NCBI RefSeq assembly: GCF_033115175.1
Contig: NC_084827.1
Span: 144,701,701 to 144,765,700 of the forward strand
Origin: Lepus europaeus
Taxonomy: Eukaryota > Chordata > Mammalia > Lagomorpha > Leporidae
Direction: 5' to 3'
DNA: 64,000 bases
The translations under genes and the position numbers were made by a program. Positions 22,601 to 31,177 of the stretch are shown here, one piece after another (the stretch's first letter is position 1; each line of letters opens with the position of its first letter). The notes below the pieces were generated by a model. That model did not search any database. It was not told where the DNA came from and saw only the letters and a program-made list of their open reading frames with translations.

Positions 22601-25600
22601 GATCTGGCTAAAAGGCCCATGAGAGCATTTCAGGCATGGAAAGCCAAGACACTGTGGCAAAAAATGGCCTACATGAAAGATCTCTGTGAGTGAGATCCCA
22701 GTGGAAAGAAGGGGTCATCAAAGAAGGAGGTACCTTTCTCTGAAGGGAGGAGAGAACTTCCCCTTTGATTATGACCCTGTCTAAATATTGATGGAGTTTG
22801 TGGACTCGAGAGGTTTCCATAACCTTGGCAGCTCATGACAAGAGCCTCAGGTGATCACTGACATCATAAATAAATAAGAGTGTCAATTGTTAAATCAACA
22901 ACAGGAGTCCCTGGGCACTTGCTCCCCATGTAGGACCTCTGTCCTTAATGTGTTGTACTATGAGAATTATTGGTAAAATTAGTCTTCAAACAGAACATTA
23001 TACTTTGTATGTCTGTGTGGGTGCAAACTGTAGAAATCTTTACTTAGTATAGGATTGATCTTCTGTATATAAATATAATTAAAATCTTAATGAAGAATGT
23101 GATGGGAGAGGGTGTAGGAGGTGGGATAGGGGTTGAGCCGGCGCCGCGGCTCACTAGGCTAATCCTCCGCCTTGCGGTGCCGGCACACCGGGTTCTAGTC
23201 CTGGTCGGGGCACCGATCCTGTCCCGGTTGCCCCTCTTCCAGGCCAGCTCTCTGCTGTGGCCAGGGAGTGCAGTGGAAGATGGCCCAAGTGCTTGGGCCC
23301 TGCACCCCATGGGAGACCAGGAGAAGCACCTGGCTCCTGCCATCGGAACAGCGCGGTGCGCCGGCCGCAGCACGCCAACCGCGGCGGCCATTGGAGGGTG
23401 AACCAACGGCAAAAAGGAAGACCTTTCTCTATGTCTCCCTCTACTGTCCACTCTGCCTGTCAAAAAACAAACAAACAAACAAAACAAAACAAAACAAAAC
23501 AAAAAAGGAGGTGGGATGGTTTGGGGGTGGAAGGGCGGATGTGGGGGGAAGAACCGCTATAATCCAAAAGTTATACTTATGAAATTTATATTTATTAAAT
23601 AAAAGCTTTCTATAAAATAAAGTTATGCTCATGGGTGGGCATTTAGCCTAGATTCAAAACTGCTTGAGACCTGTATGCCATATTGGAGTTCCTGGGTTTG
23701 ATGCACAGCTCTGCTCCTTATTCCAGCGTCCTGCTAATGTGGACCTTGGGAAGAGGCAGTGGTGATGACTCAGGTAGTTAGGTCCCTGCCACTGGTGGGA
23801 GATCTAGATTGAGTTCCTAGCTTCAGCCCAGCCTGGCCCTAACCATTGCAGGAATTTGGGGGAGTGGATGGGAACTTGCTCTCTCTACCTCTTGAATTAA
23901 AAAAAAAATGTACTTTTCTGACTTCCAGGACCAGCCTCTACAGCCTTGACCCTCTGGCTGTTCCCTTGGCCACTTCCATGCCTCCACTGCCTCACACCCC
24001 CATGCCTTACTTTTTAGCACACCCTGTTACTGAGGCTACTTCACAAAGTACTGAGCTTTGCCATCTGAGCAAGCCTCGTGTAATTGCTCTGAACTGATAC
24101 ACTGAAAGCATGCATAACCATTAGCTATTTTCTGTTCTTTTGAAGATAGGAGATTTGTATAAGCCTTCAAATTTGTACCAGATTGAAATAAACTTTCAAT
24201 ATATAGGCAGTTTGAGTATCTTCCAGCTTGGTGTGTAGCTATTTTTAAATCAATTTTAATATTTTACTTAGAATTTTAGGTGCTAGAAAATCTCCAAGAG
24301 TAGATTACTTAGATTACTGATGGCTTTATTGTGCCACATTGGTACATTGTGTGTGCATATGTGTACATACTCATATACATATGTCACATATACATTAAAG
24401 TACATGCGGTATATATAATACATATATTTGTGTTCCCTGGAACCATTTGGGAATAAGTTGCAGATACGACCTTTTACACCTCCACATAGTATGTGCTCTC
24501 CTGAGAATGACACGTTGTCTTACATGGCCACAGAACAATGGTCAGATTTGGAAGTTTAGTACTATTAAGCACTTACTTGATATTCAACTGATCAGGAGTT
24601 AACAGCATTTCCTTCTGATCCACGTCCAATCTTAACCACACTCCACATTTGGTTGTTTCTCTTTAGTGTCCTGCAGTCTGGAATGGGATAGTTCCTCAGG
24701 ATTGCCTTCATAGCATTGACATTTTTGAAGCACATCACTCATTTGCCTTGTGGTTTTCTCAATTTGGGGTGTCTATTTTTATAAAGGGAAATGAGCTTAA
24801 GATAATTGCTAGCAGTTCTAAAATGTTAAATGCCATTCCCGTCTGGCTAGATGGAGAAATAGCAGATGTGGGCCCCGGCTAACTTCCGGGAAGCCCTGGC
24901 ATGGGCTGCCTTCCTCCCTCCTCTGGGGAGCCTCAGGCTGGGCTCCCCGGGTCTGCGGTCGTTAAGGGTGAAGTCCTGGAAGACAGTACATGAGGCGCTC
25001 ACTCCTTACAGACCAGTTTGCTCTCCCTGTCCTCATTTGCTCTCCATCTGCTTCTGTGCTGAGCTGGGCTTTTCTCTCCTTGGCGTCTGTTGTTGCAGGG
25101 TCTCCACTGGTTTCCCCACTTCCCTGCCTCTGCAGACAGTGCGTTTACGAGACAGGCAGCCAGGCTTGTCTTTCCTAAGGGGTACCTTAGTGTCTTTTTT
25201 GCATTTTCCCTAAACGCTTTCACATAAGATGAGATCTTTTCAATCAGTAACTTCAGAATTTTCTAGGGATTTTATATAAGTCAACTCATTCCACCCTTAT
25301 CAATTGGACTGGGATCAGTGCTGAAGATACAGATGCTCACAAAGCATAAGGTTTCCGGGCAGAATACCTAAGGTGTTCTTTTAAGGTATTTGCTACTGAT
25401 AGAAAAATGCGGCTTTCTGTAGCCATCTTGCAGAGTAGTGGTCATTTATTGTGGAAATCTCGAAGGAGTGTTCTTATAGATCTGGTCTGGGCTGGATGCG
25501 CAGAATTAGATACTTTCCTAGGGTCTGCCAAGAATTCTTGATGGGATGGCGTCTCTTGAAATTGGAAGGTATGTAAGAAAATTGTGCACAACTCCCCACA

Positions 25601-25913
25601 TCTCTGTAAAGTAGTGCTGCCGAATCACACGTCCTTGGTGCAGAATTCAAACTCGGCATTTCTGCTGCTGTGACTCAGCATTCCACAGGTTCCTAGTATT
25701 CAAGTCTTTGTTCTTGGTTTTTTGGCAGGTGAGATGTCCCATCATGATGTCCTGGACGCTACTTCCCGAGGAACCAGTGTCGTCCTCTGTGAACACAGTA
25801 ACACGGAACGAGGCTTCCTTTCTGACCTCCGTGATATGCTGGGTGCCCACTTGGAGAACAGGATTCATATTGTCCTGTCAGAGGCGGACAGGGATCCTCT
25901 TTGTGTGGTGTAA
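9493..25913 (+). CDS. NIF3L1: NIF3L1, NIF3-like protein 1 (complete CDS, six coding exons)
   Basis: Coding segments 9493-9928, 13199-13361, 15988-16114, 17689-17827, 21369-21452 and 25729-25913 total 1134 bases: 377 residues plus TAA, the same length as human NIF3L1. All junctions are GT-AG and phases close perfectly. Family knowledge: NIF3/DUF34 proteins (bacterial YbgI) form toroidal oligomers with a di-metal site of unsettled reaction; NIF3L1 is reported to bind COPS2/Trip15. Likely metal ligands by family alignment are His93 (SYHPP), Asp131 (SPHTAYD), His339 and Glu343 (CEHSNTERG); the conserved GEMSHHD is also intact. The Arg/Ser-rich, acid-free first ~27 residues resemble a mitochondrial presequence (inference). 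The ATG at 9493 gives the family N-terminus MLSSC; an upstream in-frame TTG is not needed. Ancestral residues are intact, so the gene appears functional. Confidence 0.97.
9929..10365. other. NIF3L1 intron 2, unique stretch with (TG)n
   Basis: No element recognised apart from a (TG)9 run at about 10325-10343. Confidence 0.6.
10366..10720 (-). mobile_element. C-SINE, young GC-rich subfamily
   Basis: Full length inverted copy, target duplication TATTTTAATGAATCTTT before and from 10721. Confidence 0.95.
10930..11272 (+). mobile_element. C-SINE, young GC-rich subfamily, tail ends in (TA)n
   Basis: GGGCCAGTGCCGTGGCTC head to CTGCCTGTTAAAAA; followed by a (TA)n run to about 11291. TA-rich target makes the duplication imprecise. 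Confidence 0.9.
11292..11610 (-). repeat. Old C-SINE, inverted
   Basis: TTTATTTATTTAAAAGGCAGAATG to AGCTTAACTTGCCAGCTCCG. Confidence 0.8.
11676..11994 (-). repeat. Old C-SINE, inverted
   Basis: AAAGATTTATTTATTTGAAAG to TATACCACAGCGCCAGCCCC. Confidence 0.85.
12105..13105 (+). repeat. Three-level nested C-SINE stack
   Basis: An old plus-strand C-SINE (12105-12260 and 12985-13105) is split by an inverted copy (12261-12322 and 12656-12975). That copy is split in turn by a younger plus-strand copy (12323-12655) with target duplication GAAAGAGTTACA. Confidence 0.8.
13199..13361 (+). CDS. NIF3L1: NIF3L1 exon 3 (ACTSRPI...SVTSFSA)
   Basis: 163 bases between acceptor TCTCTCTAG and donor GTAAAT. It encodes the start of the inter-metal-site insert typical of longer NIF3 proteins and ends two bases into an Arg codon. 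Confidence 0.95.
13362..13792. other. NIF3L1 intron 3, unrecognised sequence
   Basis: No repeat or exon identified. 13608-13643 shares a 35-base motif with 15124-15159. Confidence 0.5.
13793..14100 (+). repeat. Old C-SINE
   Basis: GGTGGGCATTTGGTGGAGATG head, (CT)n at 14043-14071, CTTTCATATTAAATAAATAA tail. Confidence 0.8.
14101..14459. other. NIF3L1 intron 3, AT-rich unrecognised sequence
   Basis: No exon, splice pair or known element seen. Confidence 0.5.
14460..14763 (-). repeat. Old C-SINE, inverted
   Basis: AAAGATTTATTTTATTTATTC to CTACTATGCCACAGCCAGCCCC. Confidence 0.82.
14764..15619. repeat. Ancient repeat debris including a MER5-like segment (about 15345-15525)
   Basis: 15345-15525 resembles MER5 hAT elements (GCATCACTCGGAACTCATTAG ... 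GGGTGATTCTGATGTAATG ... TTTGAGAAACAC). The left part has a long plus-strand open frame continuing from the adjacent SINE, but no recognisable protein. Confidence 0.5.
15620..15930 (-). repeat. Old C-SINE, inverted
   Basis: TTTATTTAAAAGGTAGAATTAC to CTGAGTCACAATGGCAGCCC; ends about 58 bases before NIF3L1 exon 4. Confidence 0.82.
15988..16114 (+). CDS. NIF3L1: NIF3L1 exon 4 (TDGEEQTRISLNC...EILSLEK)
   Basis: 127 bases, acceptor ATTTTCTAG and donor GTAAAA; ends in phase 0 at residue 242. An old inverted C-SINE ends about 60 bases upstream of the acceptor. Confidence 0.95.
16115..16725. other. NIF3L1 intron 4, unrecognised sequence
   Basis: No exon or element assigned; pyrimidine-rich towards 16600-16720. 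Confidence 0.4.
16730..17590 (+). repeat. L2-like LINE 3' part split by an inverted C-SINE (17090-17397)
   Basis: Left and right parts resemble the L2 3' region (CCATGCCCCTGCCACCTTTG; GAGGCTGTGAGCCCCTGGAA). The C-SINE runs from AAGATTTATTTATATATTTG to ATGCCACAATGTTGGCCCCC. Confidence 0.6.
17689..17827 (+). CDS. NIF3L1: NIF3L1 exon 5 (PLLLHTGMGRLCTLDE...)
   Basis: 139 bases, acceptor TTCTCTTCAG and donor GTAAAT. It contains the conserved G-x-G-R family block and ends one base into a Glu codon. Confidence 0.95.
17920..18132 (-). repeat. Old C-SINE, inverted, internally shortened
   Basis: Poly(T), GAAAGGCCAAGTGACACAG, then CCACTGCCGCAATGCCTGCCCC. Confidence 0.75.
18384..18535. repeat. Chimeric C-SINE fragment
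   Basis: Starts like a plus-strand C-SINE head (GCATTTAACCTAATGGTTGAG) but ends like an inverted head (TTAGCCCTCTGACACGC). Probably two fused fragments. Confidence 0.45.
18580..19182 (+). repeat. Old C-SINE split by an inverted C-SINE (18815-19125)
   Basis: The plus copy breaks at GGTAATTT and resumes after the inverted copy with the same GGTAATTT, ending in a 17-A tail. The inner copy ends TCACAGTGCTGGCCCC. Confidence 0.8.
19321..19672 (+). mobile_element. C-SINE, young GC-rich subfamily
   Basis: 16-base target duplication GAAAGGTGAGAAATTG at 19305-19320 and about 19673-19688, identical on both sides; A-rich tail of about 40 bases. Confidence 0.96.
19739..20050 (+). repeat. Old C-SINE
   Basis: GGGACTTGCGTTGTGGTGCAG head to TTTCAAATAAATAAATAAAGC tail. 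Confidence 0.85.
20186..20515 (+). repeat. C-SINE, intermediate age
   Basis: GGGCTGGCTCTGTGGCATATAG head, GGTTCGAGTCC box, AAATAAATAAATAAATCTTAAC tail. Confidence 0.86.
20516..20877. other. NIF3L1 intron 5, unrecognised sequence
   Basis: No exon or named element seen. Confidence 0.5.
20878..21208 (+). mobile_element. C-SINE, intermediate subfamily
   Basis: GGGGCCGGCGTGGTGGCTCAG head; target duplication close to AAACCTGGTGGT on the left and AAGCCTGGTGGT on the right. Ends about 160 bases before NIF3L1 exon 6. Confidence 0.88.
21369..21452 (+). CDS. NIF3L1: NIF3L1 exon 6 (SRVEVVALCAGSGSS...)
   Basis: 84 bases, acceptor TTGTCTTCAAG and donor GTAGGA. It encodes the VALCAGSGSS turn and VEADLYLTG strand of the C-terminal NIF3 domain. 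Confidence 0.95.
21548..22195 (-). mobile_element. Two inverted C-SINEs integrated at one target (21553-21870, 21883-22194)
   Basis: An older copy and a young GC-rich copy lie back to back. The target AGAT(A/G)GTATCTT appears three times: 21544, 21872 and 22196. Confidence 0.85.
22329..23618 (+). mobile_element. L1 3' end (rabbit-type), 5'-truncated, split by a young C-SINE
   Basis: About 0.9 kb of L1 3' UTR in sense to NIF3L1 intron 6, sharing long stretches with 54629-55250 (for example GGAAAGCCAAGACACTGTGG and TCAATTGTTAAATCAACAAC). It has a G-rich tract near its 3' end and terminates TATTTATTAAATAAAAGC. Target duplication AAAGTTATG(T/C)TCA flanks it at about 22316 and 23619. The C-SINE at 23136-23505 interrupts the G-rich tract. 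Confidence 0.85.
23136..23505 (+). mobile_element. C-SINE, young GC-rich subfamily, inside the L1
   Basis: GAGCCGGCGCCGCGGCTCAC head; tail of (CAAA)n and (CAAAA)n units; target duplication GGAGGTGGGAT. Confidence 0.93.
23628..23912 (+). repeat. Old divergent C-SINE
   Basis: GGTGGGCATTTAGCCTAGATTC head to CTCTCTCTACCTCTTGAATTAAAAA. Confidence 0.72.
23913..24290. other. NIF3L1 intron 6, probably ancient LINE debris
   Basis: 23930-24080 is pyrimidine-rich and vaguely L2-like (CTTGGCCACTTCCATGCC); not firmly assigned. Confidence 0.35.
24291..24830 (+). repeat. Ancient L1M-like 3' end
   Basis: Contains text recalled from old L1 3' regions: GGAACCATTTGGGAATAAGTTGCAG, CATTGACATTTTTGAAGCAC and TCTCAATTTGGGGTGTCT (each a partial match). 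A purine/pyrimidine TA- and TG-rich stretch lies at 24345-24430. Bases 24674-24816 have an inverted near-copy at 26566-26708. Confidence 0.55.
24831..25728. other. NIF3L1 intron 6, unique sequence before the last exon
   Basis: No repeat or exon recognised. Long open frames near 24866-25213 have no recognisable protein and follow local GC content. Confidence 0.45.
25729..25913 (+). CDS. NIF3L1: NIF3L1 exon 7, coding part (GEMSHHD...LCVV stop)
   Basis: 185 coding bases from acceptor TTTTTGGCAG to TAA at 25911-25913. It carries the C-terminal metal ligands His339 and Glu343. The exon lies between the two arms of a 143-base inverted repeat (24674-24816 and 26566-26708). Confidence 0.96.
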
Positions 25914-26384
25914 GGCGTGCAGGGACACCAAGATGACACAGTCTGCAGATTGCATCTCAACTCAGATGTGCAACGTGAGTCAGTGGAGTCGATCTGTCTG
26001 TCTGAAAGAGCCTCTTAAGATACATGGGGAAGCTTCAAAAAGTTCATGGAAATGTGTATTTTGAGAAAACTGCATAGATTTCAAAAACATTTTCACAAAA
26101 TAGACAACTTTTAATTCCATTTTCTGCAGACTTTTTGAACTGCCCGCATTATTATCTTTTCCAGTTTATCTGGTTCAACAAATGTTCTATAGTTTATAAG
26201 GAAAAAACTTAACTACCATAACGAAGAACAAATATTAAGAAAGATCAACTAAAATTGGTTTACTTAACATTCTTGGGAAGTAACCAAATAATTTTCCCCT
26301 TAGTTTCATTAGAGTTGGGAAATGTTAATCTGGGTATCTCTGCCATTGGTTAGTTTTAAAATGTCCTCTAAAAACTTGGGATTG
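25914..26384 (+). other. NIF3L1: NIF3L1 3' UTR region without a canonical poly(A) signal
   Basis: Follows the stop codon. By eye there is no AATAAA or ATTAAA up to the C-SINE at 26385. The region includes a degenerate mariner-like inverted-repeat element at about 26026-26150. The first AATAAA downstream is at 26791, in that C-SINE's tail. Confidence 0.55.
26026..26150 (+). mobile_element. Short mariner-like inverted-repeat element, copy 2 (NIF3L1 3' UTR)
   Basis: Ends AGCTTCAAAAAGTTCATGGA and CAGACTTTTTGAACTGC are imperfect inverted repeats; the interior matches copies at 1690 and 57488. It starts about 113 bases after the NIF3L1 stop codon. Confidence 0.6.
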
Positions 26385-26815
26385 AGGGGCCAGTGCTGCG
26401 GTGCAGCGGGTTAACGCCCTGGCCTGAAGTGCCAGTGTCCCATATGGGCACCGGTTCTAGTCCCGGCTACTCCACTTCTGATCCAGCTCCCTGCTATGGC
26501 CTGGGAAAGCAGTAGAAGATGGCCCAGGTCCTTGGGCCTCTCACTTGCATGGGAGACTCAGACTAACTGCTAGCAATTATCTTAGGCTCATTTCCCTTTA
26601 TAAAAATAGATACCCCAAATTGAGAAAACCACAAGGCAAATGGCTGATATACTTCAAAAATGTCAATGCTATGAAGACAATCCTGAGGAACTATCCCATT
26701 CCAGACTGTGCATCTCTGGCCATTGTGGCCAACTGGGAAGTGAACCATCAGATGGAAGACCTCTTTCTCTCTGTGTAACTCTTTCAAGTAAATAAATCTT
26801 AAAAAAAAAAAAAAA
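26385..26815 (+). repeat. C-SINE whose middle is replaced by a 143-base inverted copy of intron 6
   Basis: Left SINE part 26385-26560 and right part 26709-26815 are flanked by target duplication ACTTGGGATTGA / CCTTGGGATTGA. The expected SINE text after GGGAGAC (about 40 bases) is missing; in its place, 26566-26708 is the reverse complement of 24674-24816 with 7 mismatches. The tail holds AATAAA at 26791-26796. Confidence 0.9.
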
Positions 26816-27039
26816 AAAAAACCTTGGGATTGAACACCTATTTTTAGGCAGAAGCCTCTTTGGGATGATGTGGTCTGTCTCTGTCCATGTTCTGTAGATC
26901 CACCTAAATTGTAGTCTCACCTCAGTTTCAATTTTTGATTATTTTTAACAGATTCAGCATGATTTGTAGGTACAATTCTAAGAATATACTGATAGGTGAC
27001 TTACCTATAATTTTATTAGTGACGTAAAGATGTTTAGTC

Positions 27040-27625
27040 CTTAAAATAATACACCATTAATTTTTTTTTTTTTTTAATTTTTGACAGGCAGAGTGGACAG
27101 TGAGAGAGAGACAGAGAGAAAGGTCTTCCTTTTGCCGTTGGTTCACCCTCCAGTGGCCGCCACGGTAGGCGCGCTGCAGCCGGCGCACCGCGCTGATCCG
27201 ATGGCAGGAGCCAGGTGCTTCTCCTGGTCTCCCATGCAGGTGCAGGGCCCAAGGACTTGGGCCATCCTCCACTGCACTCCCTGGCCACAGCAGAGAGCTG
27301 GCCTGGAAGAGGGGCAACTGGGACAGGATCGGTGCCCCAACCGGGACTAGAACCTGGTGTGCCGGCGCCGCAAGGCGGAGGATTAGCCTAGTGAGCCGCG
27401 GTGCTGGCTAATACACCATTAATTTTTATCAGGTACTTACCGGATGCTTCATAAACATTTAACACTTTCAGTCCTCATTAATAAGCATCTAGGTATTATT
27501 ATTCTAAGCATTTTATAGGTGAGGAGACAAGCAGATTAAGTAGTTTGCCCGAGGCCACATAGCTACGAATGATAGTTAACAATGCAAAGTCTGCCAGTCT
27601 TGCCCTAAAACCTATATACTTAACT
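27040..27625 (+). repeat. MIR SINE split by a young inverted C-SINE (27061-27409)
   Basis: The C-SINE has target duplication TAATACACCATTAATTTTT. The flanking MIR reads CTAAGCATTTTATAGGTGAGGAGAC ... GTTTGCCCGAGGCCACATAGC (partial matches). Confidence 0.8.
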
Positions 27626-27776
27626 AATTCAGTACATTGACAAAATGTTACAAGAACTGTGGAAGAAATCCTGAAGAAAAATAAATCCATTTTAAGTATA
27701 GTATACACATGTATAGTTTCTCTTCAGAATATGTTCCTTTGAAGATGATAAAAGCAAATATTAAATTTTGCCCCAA

Positions 27777-28260
27777 ATTAGCAGTGGCATTGTGGTACAG
27801 CTGGTTGGAGTGGCAACTCAAGTCCCAGCTGCTCCACTTCTGATCAGCTCCCTGCTGATGTGCCTGGGAAACAAATGGATGATGGCCCAAGTACTTGAAC
27901 CCCTGACTCCCATGTAGGAGACCCAGATGGAGTTCTGGGCTCCTGGCTTCTGCCTGGCTTAGCTCCTGCTGTTGGGGCTGTTTGGGGACTAAAACAGTGA
28001 ATGGATGATCTCTTTGTTTCTTCCTCTGTCACTCTTTCAAATAAATCCTTAAGAGGGCTGGGGTAGGCTGAAGCTGGGAGCCAGTAACTCTTGTCATTCT
28101 CCACTGGGTTCCTGCCACCCAACTGCTTGGGCCATCATCTGCCTCCCAGGCACATTAGCAGGAGGATCTAAAGGCAGAAGCAGGGCTTGATCTCAGGCAC
28201 ACCAATATGGATGCCAGCAATCCAAAGGCTGGCTTAATTTGATGTACCACAACACCTAAG
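27777..28260. repeat. Old C-SINE (+, 27777-28055) abutting an inverted C-SINE fragment (28056-28260)
   Basis: Plus copy: GCAGTGGCATTGTGGTACAG to TTTCAAATAAATCC. Then GGCTGGGGTAGGCTGAAG ... GATGTACCACAACACC reads as an inverted copy without its CT/poly(A) end. Confidence 0.72.
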
Positions 28261-28261
28261 A

Positions 28262-28845
28262 GTTTGCCTTTTTTTATAGGTTGCTCATGCTGCAAATCTG
28301 TCTCCTGGATGACTTGGTTTCCTAATTTAGAAATGATTTGTAACGGATCACCTGAAGTATTGATTCATTCTAGAAATAACAGTAGGTTGAGCCTTGGGAA
28401 ATGCCTCCAGCAGTTAGAAGGCGAGACATGGGAAGCTTCAGAGGGATGGTCAATAGTGTGGAAGTGGAGAGGACAAGTTAGTAGACAGCCTTTGAAAGCC
28501 ACCCAGTTCTGTATGGCGCTTTATTCGTTGTTGGCTTTCTTCCCTGCAGAGTTGTGGGGACAGGACAGAAATTGGGTGATTACAATAAAGTTTTGAAGTA
28601 ACCATGCTAAGGATAAACACGGGATAGATATTTAGGGAAGGTTTTCTTTTTTTTTTTTTTTTTTATTAGGGAAGGTTCTCTGTGGAAAGAGAATGCAGTC
28701 AAGAGGGACAGCTTGAACAAATACAGGTTAGAGTGAAATGGCAAAATGGCACACTACATTGAAAAAGCCCATGCGATTCATTATTGTCAGGGTGCAAAGG
28801 GGCTGCAGGAAATTGTAGCCATGGATAATACTGAAGAAGGTACGT
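28262..28845 (-). repeat. L2-like LINE debris, inverted (low confidence)
   Basis: 28690-28840 and 28390-28480 have wording typical of inverted L2 (GAGCCTTGGGAAATGCC; AGAATGCAGTCAAGAGGG). An ORF at 28264-28596 with a nearby AATAAA was considered and not accepted as a gene. Confidence 0.4.
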
Positions 28846-28861
28846 GACCACTGGCTCAAAC

Positions 28862-28862
28862 C

Positions 28863-28893
<31 letters not shown>

Positions 28894-29197
28894 GAAAGAG
28901 TTCACAGACAGAGAGGAGAGGCAGAGACAGAGAAAGGTCTTGCATCTGCTGGTTCACTCCTCAGATGGCCTCAACAGCCAGAGTTGTGCTGAACCAAAGC
29001 CAGGATCCAGGAGATTCTTCTGGGCCTTCCATGTGGGTGCAGGGGCCCAAGGACTTGGGCCATCTTATACTACTTTCTCAGGCCACAGCAGAGAGCTGGA
29101 TTGGAAGTGGAATAGCCAGGACTCAAACCAGTGCCTATATGGGATACCAGTACTGTAGGCGGTGGCTTCACCCGCTGAGCCACAGTGCCGGCCCCAG
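28862..29197 (-). repeat. C-SINE, inverted
   Basis: T-tail of about 27 bases, ACTTGAAAGAGTTCACAGAC to CTGAGCCACAGTGCCGGCCCC. Confidence 0.87.
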
Positions 29198-29454
29198 ACC
29201 TTTTGTTCTTTATAGAATTCTTAAAAATTTCGTCTGTGATTCAGTGATGGCAAGAAGGCTCTAATGGAGTTGGAGTTTGTAGATTAATACATTTGGACAG
29301 AATTCCAGAAGGGGTTAATGGATCAAAGAGTGTATTTATGATTGGATATACTTACTGCAAAGTAGTTTTAAATGAATGATATTGCTATAATAAAATTTAT
29401 TAATCTGCTAGTATTCTTAAATAACTAAAATGCCTTTATCTTTTGTAGCTATTT

Positions 29455-30050
29455 TATTTTTAAAATTTTATTTTTATGTGAAAGGCAGTGGTTTCATCTG
29501 CTGGTTCATTCCTCAAATATCCACAACAGCTAGGGCTGCGCCAGGTTGAAGCCAGGATCCCATAACCCAATCCAGGTCTTCCGCATGGGTGGTAGCAATA
29601 CAATTACTTGTACCATCACAGTTGCCTCCCACAGTCTGCATTAGTAGGAAGTGGAGTCAGAAGCCAAATGGGAACATCGAGACCAGGTACTCCAATAAGG
29701 GGAACCTAAGTGCAGTTTGTAGTTATTTTTTTAAACTTATCTGAGTTCTGTACTTGTCAGGTTTCCTGATCTGGTAAGTTCCTCTAAAAGGTAGTCATTT
29801 TATGGTGTTGATTAGTTGTATAATTGTTATTGAGAGGCTGATAGAAACAAGTAAGAGTGCTCCCACCTGCTGGCTCATTCTCCAGATGCCCCCAGCAGCC
29901 CTGGGGTGGAGGCCAACATCTGGAGCCAGGGACCCCAGTATGTAAGCCATCATGTGCTGCCTCCCGCTGCATGCATTAGCAGGAAGCTGGGAGTGAGGAC
30001 CTCCACCCACCCAGGTACTCCAGCATGGCGTGTGGGCATCAGAAGCCATC
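29455..30050 (-). repeat. Two old diverged inverted C-SINEs (29455-29712, 29830-30050)
   Basis: Recognised by TCTGCTGGTTCATTCC ... GCATTAGTAGGAAG and by CTGCTGGCTCATTCTCC ... GCATTAGCAGGAAGCTG. Confidence 0.65.
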
Positions 30051-31177
30051 CTTAATTATTGTTGTTCAAACTGATTTGCATAAGTATCAGTTAAAATGCA
30101 GACTGAGTTGTTTGCCTAGGGTCCAAGTATTTCTGAGTTCCCAAGAGATGCTAATACTGATACTTTGAGGACCACATTTTGGACAGTAAAGGTAAAGATG
30201 GGGACCTAAATTCTTGGAAAGGCTTGGGTCTAAAGTGATATAAAAGTTACGAAAAATTGGTAACATGCTTTATGTTTTATGTTTGAAGTTACATTTTTCA
30301 TATCATTCTATTTAACACATTAAGGGTGCTGTAACTTGTGTTACTAAGACTTGTATGGGGATATTTTATATTCCTCCTTCATATCCTCACAACTTCTCTC
30401 AGTATTCAACATTTTTACAAAAGGTTTTAATAACATTTGGCAAAATTAAACTGTGGCAGATCCTCCTAAAGGAGCAATCAAGTAATTACAAAAAAGTTGG
30501 AAAACAAAATCATTTACTTAGTTTATCCGTCCCTGGGTTTTCAGGAGCCACACGGTCTCTGGTAAGGCAGACCTTCGTGACTCAAGTGTCATTGATGGCT
30601 ACTGAGGACTAAGCGGAGTCATCTCGCTGGCTAGAATGTAGGAAGGTATATTCTGAACACAATGAGACTGGATCCGCATTTGGATTAACCGGAGGTTTGG
30701 GGAGTATACTTGTGAACTTTATCATCCATCTCTCAAACCCAATTTTCTTTTCTATGAATGTTAAAATATATGATGCTAAGAAAGTCCAAGTTTCTGGAGT
30801 ACTATGCGAACTAAGCACTCTCTATGTAGGAATTCAGTATTATGGCAAGTTCATAAAAAGTAAATGCTCTACACCCCCCATGCCTTATTGCCATTTTAAT
30901 TAGAGACCCAGAAAATCTTTTCAGAAGGTCTGTTCAGTCTTGCCAGAAGCAAGTTTAAAAAAGCAGAAGAAATTGGAGCTTCAGCAGTCCAGATTTAATT
31001 GCTAGAGTCTAAAGGGCACTGATGCTGACACAAAATAATGAACAGCATACAGTAATTCTGCCAAGATCTTCACCCAGTCTGTAAGATGCACTCATAACAT
31101 TTCATCTGAAGCACTTCAGATCATTCAAAGAAAAACAAAAACAAAACACCAAGCAGTGAAGATAAGAAAACATGATT
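30051..31177. other. NIF3L1-ORC2 intergenic sequence without recognised elements
   Basis: AT-rich unique-looking DNA between the convergent genes. No exon, promoter or known repeat identified. Confidence 0.5.

Noticed and set aside
22505-22693. Possible small gene upstream of exon 7
   Set aside because: The sequence is L1 3' UTR; the same text occurs at 54640-54720.
24866-25213. 115-codon open frame in NIF3L1 intron 6
   Set aside because: Overlapping frames are open on both strands in a GC-rich patch; no protein similarity recognised.
28264-28596. 110-codon open frame with a nearby AATAAA (28583)
   Set aside because: Wording resembles inverted L2 debris; no parent protein recognised and no target duplication or A-tail for a retrocopy.
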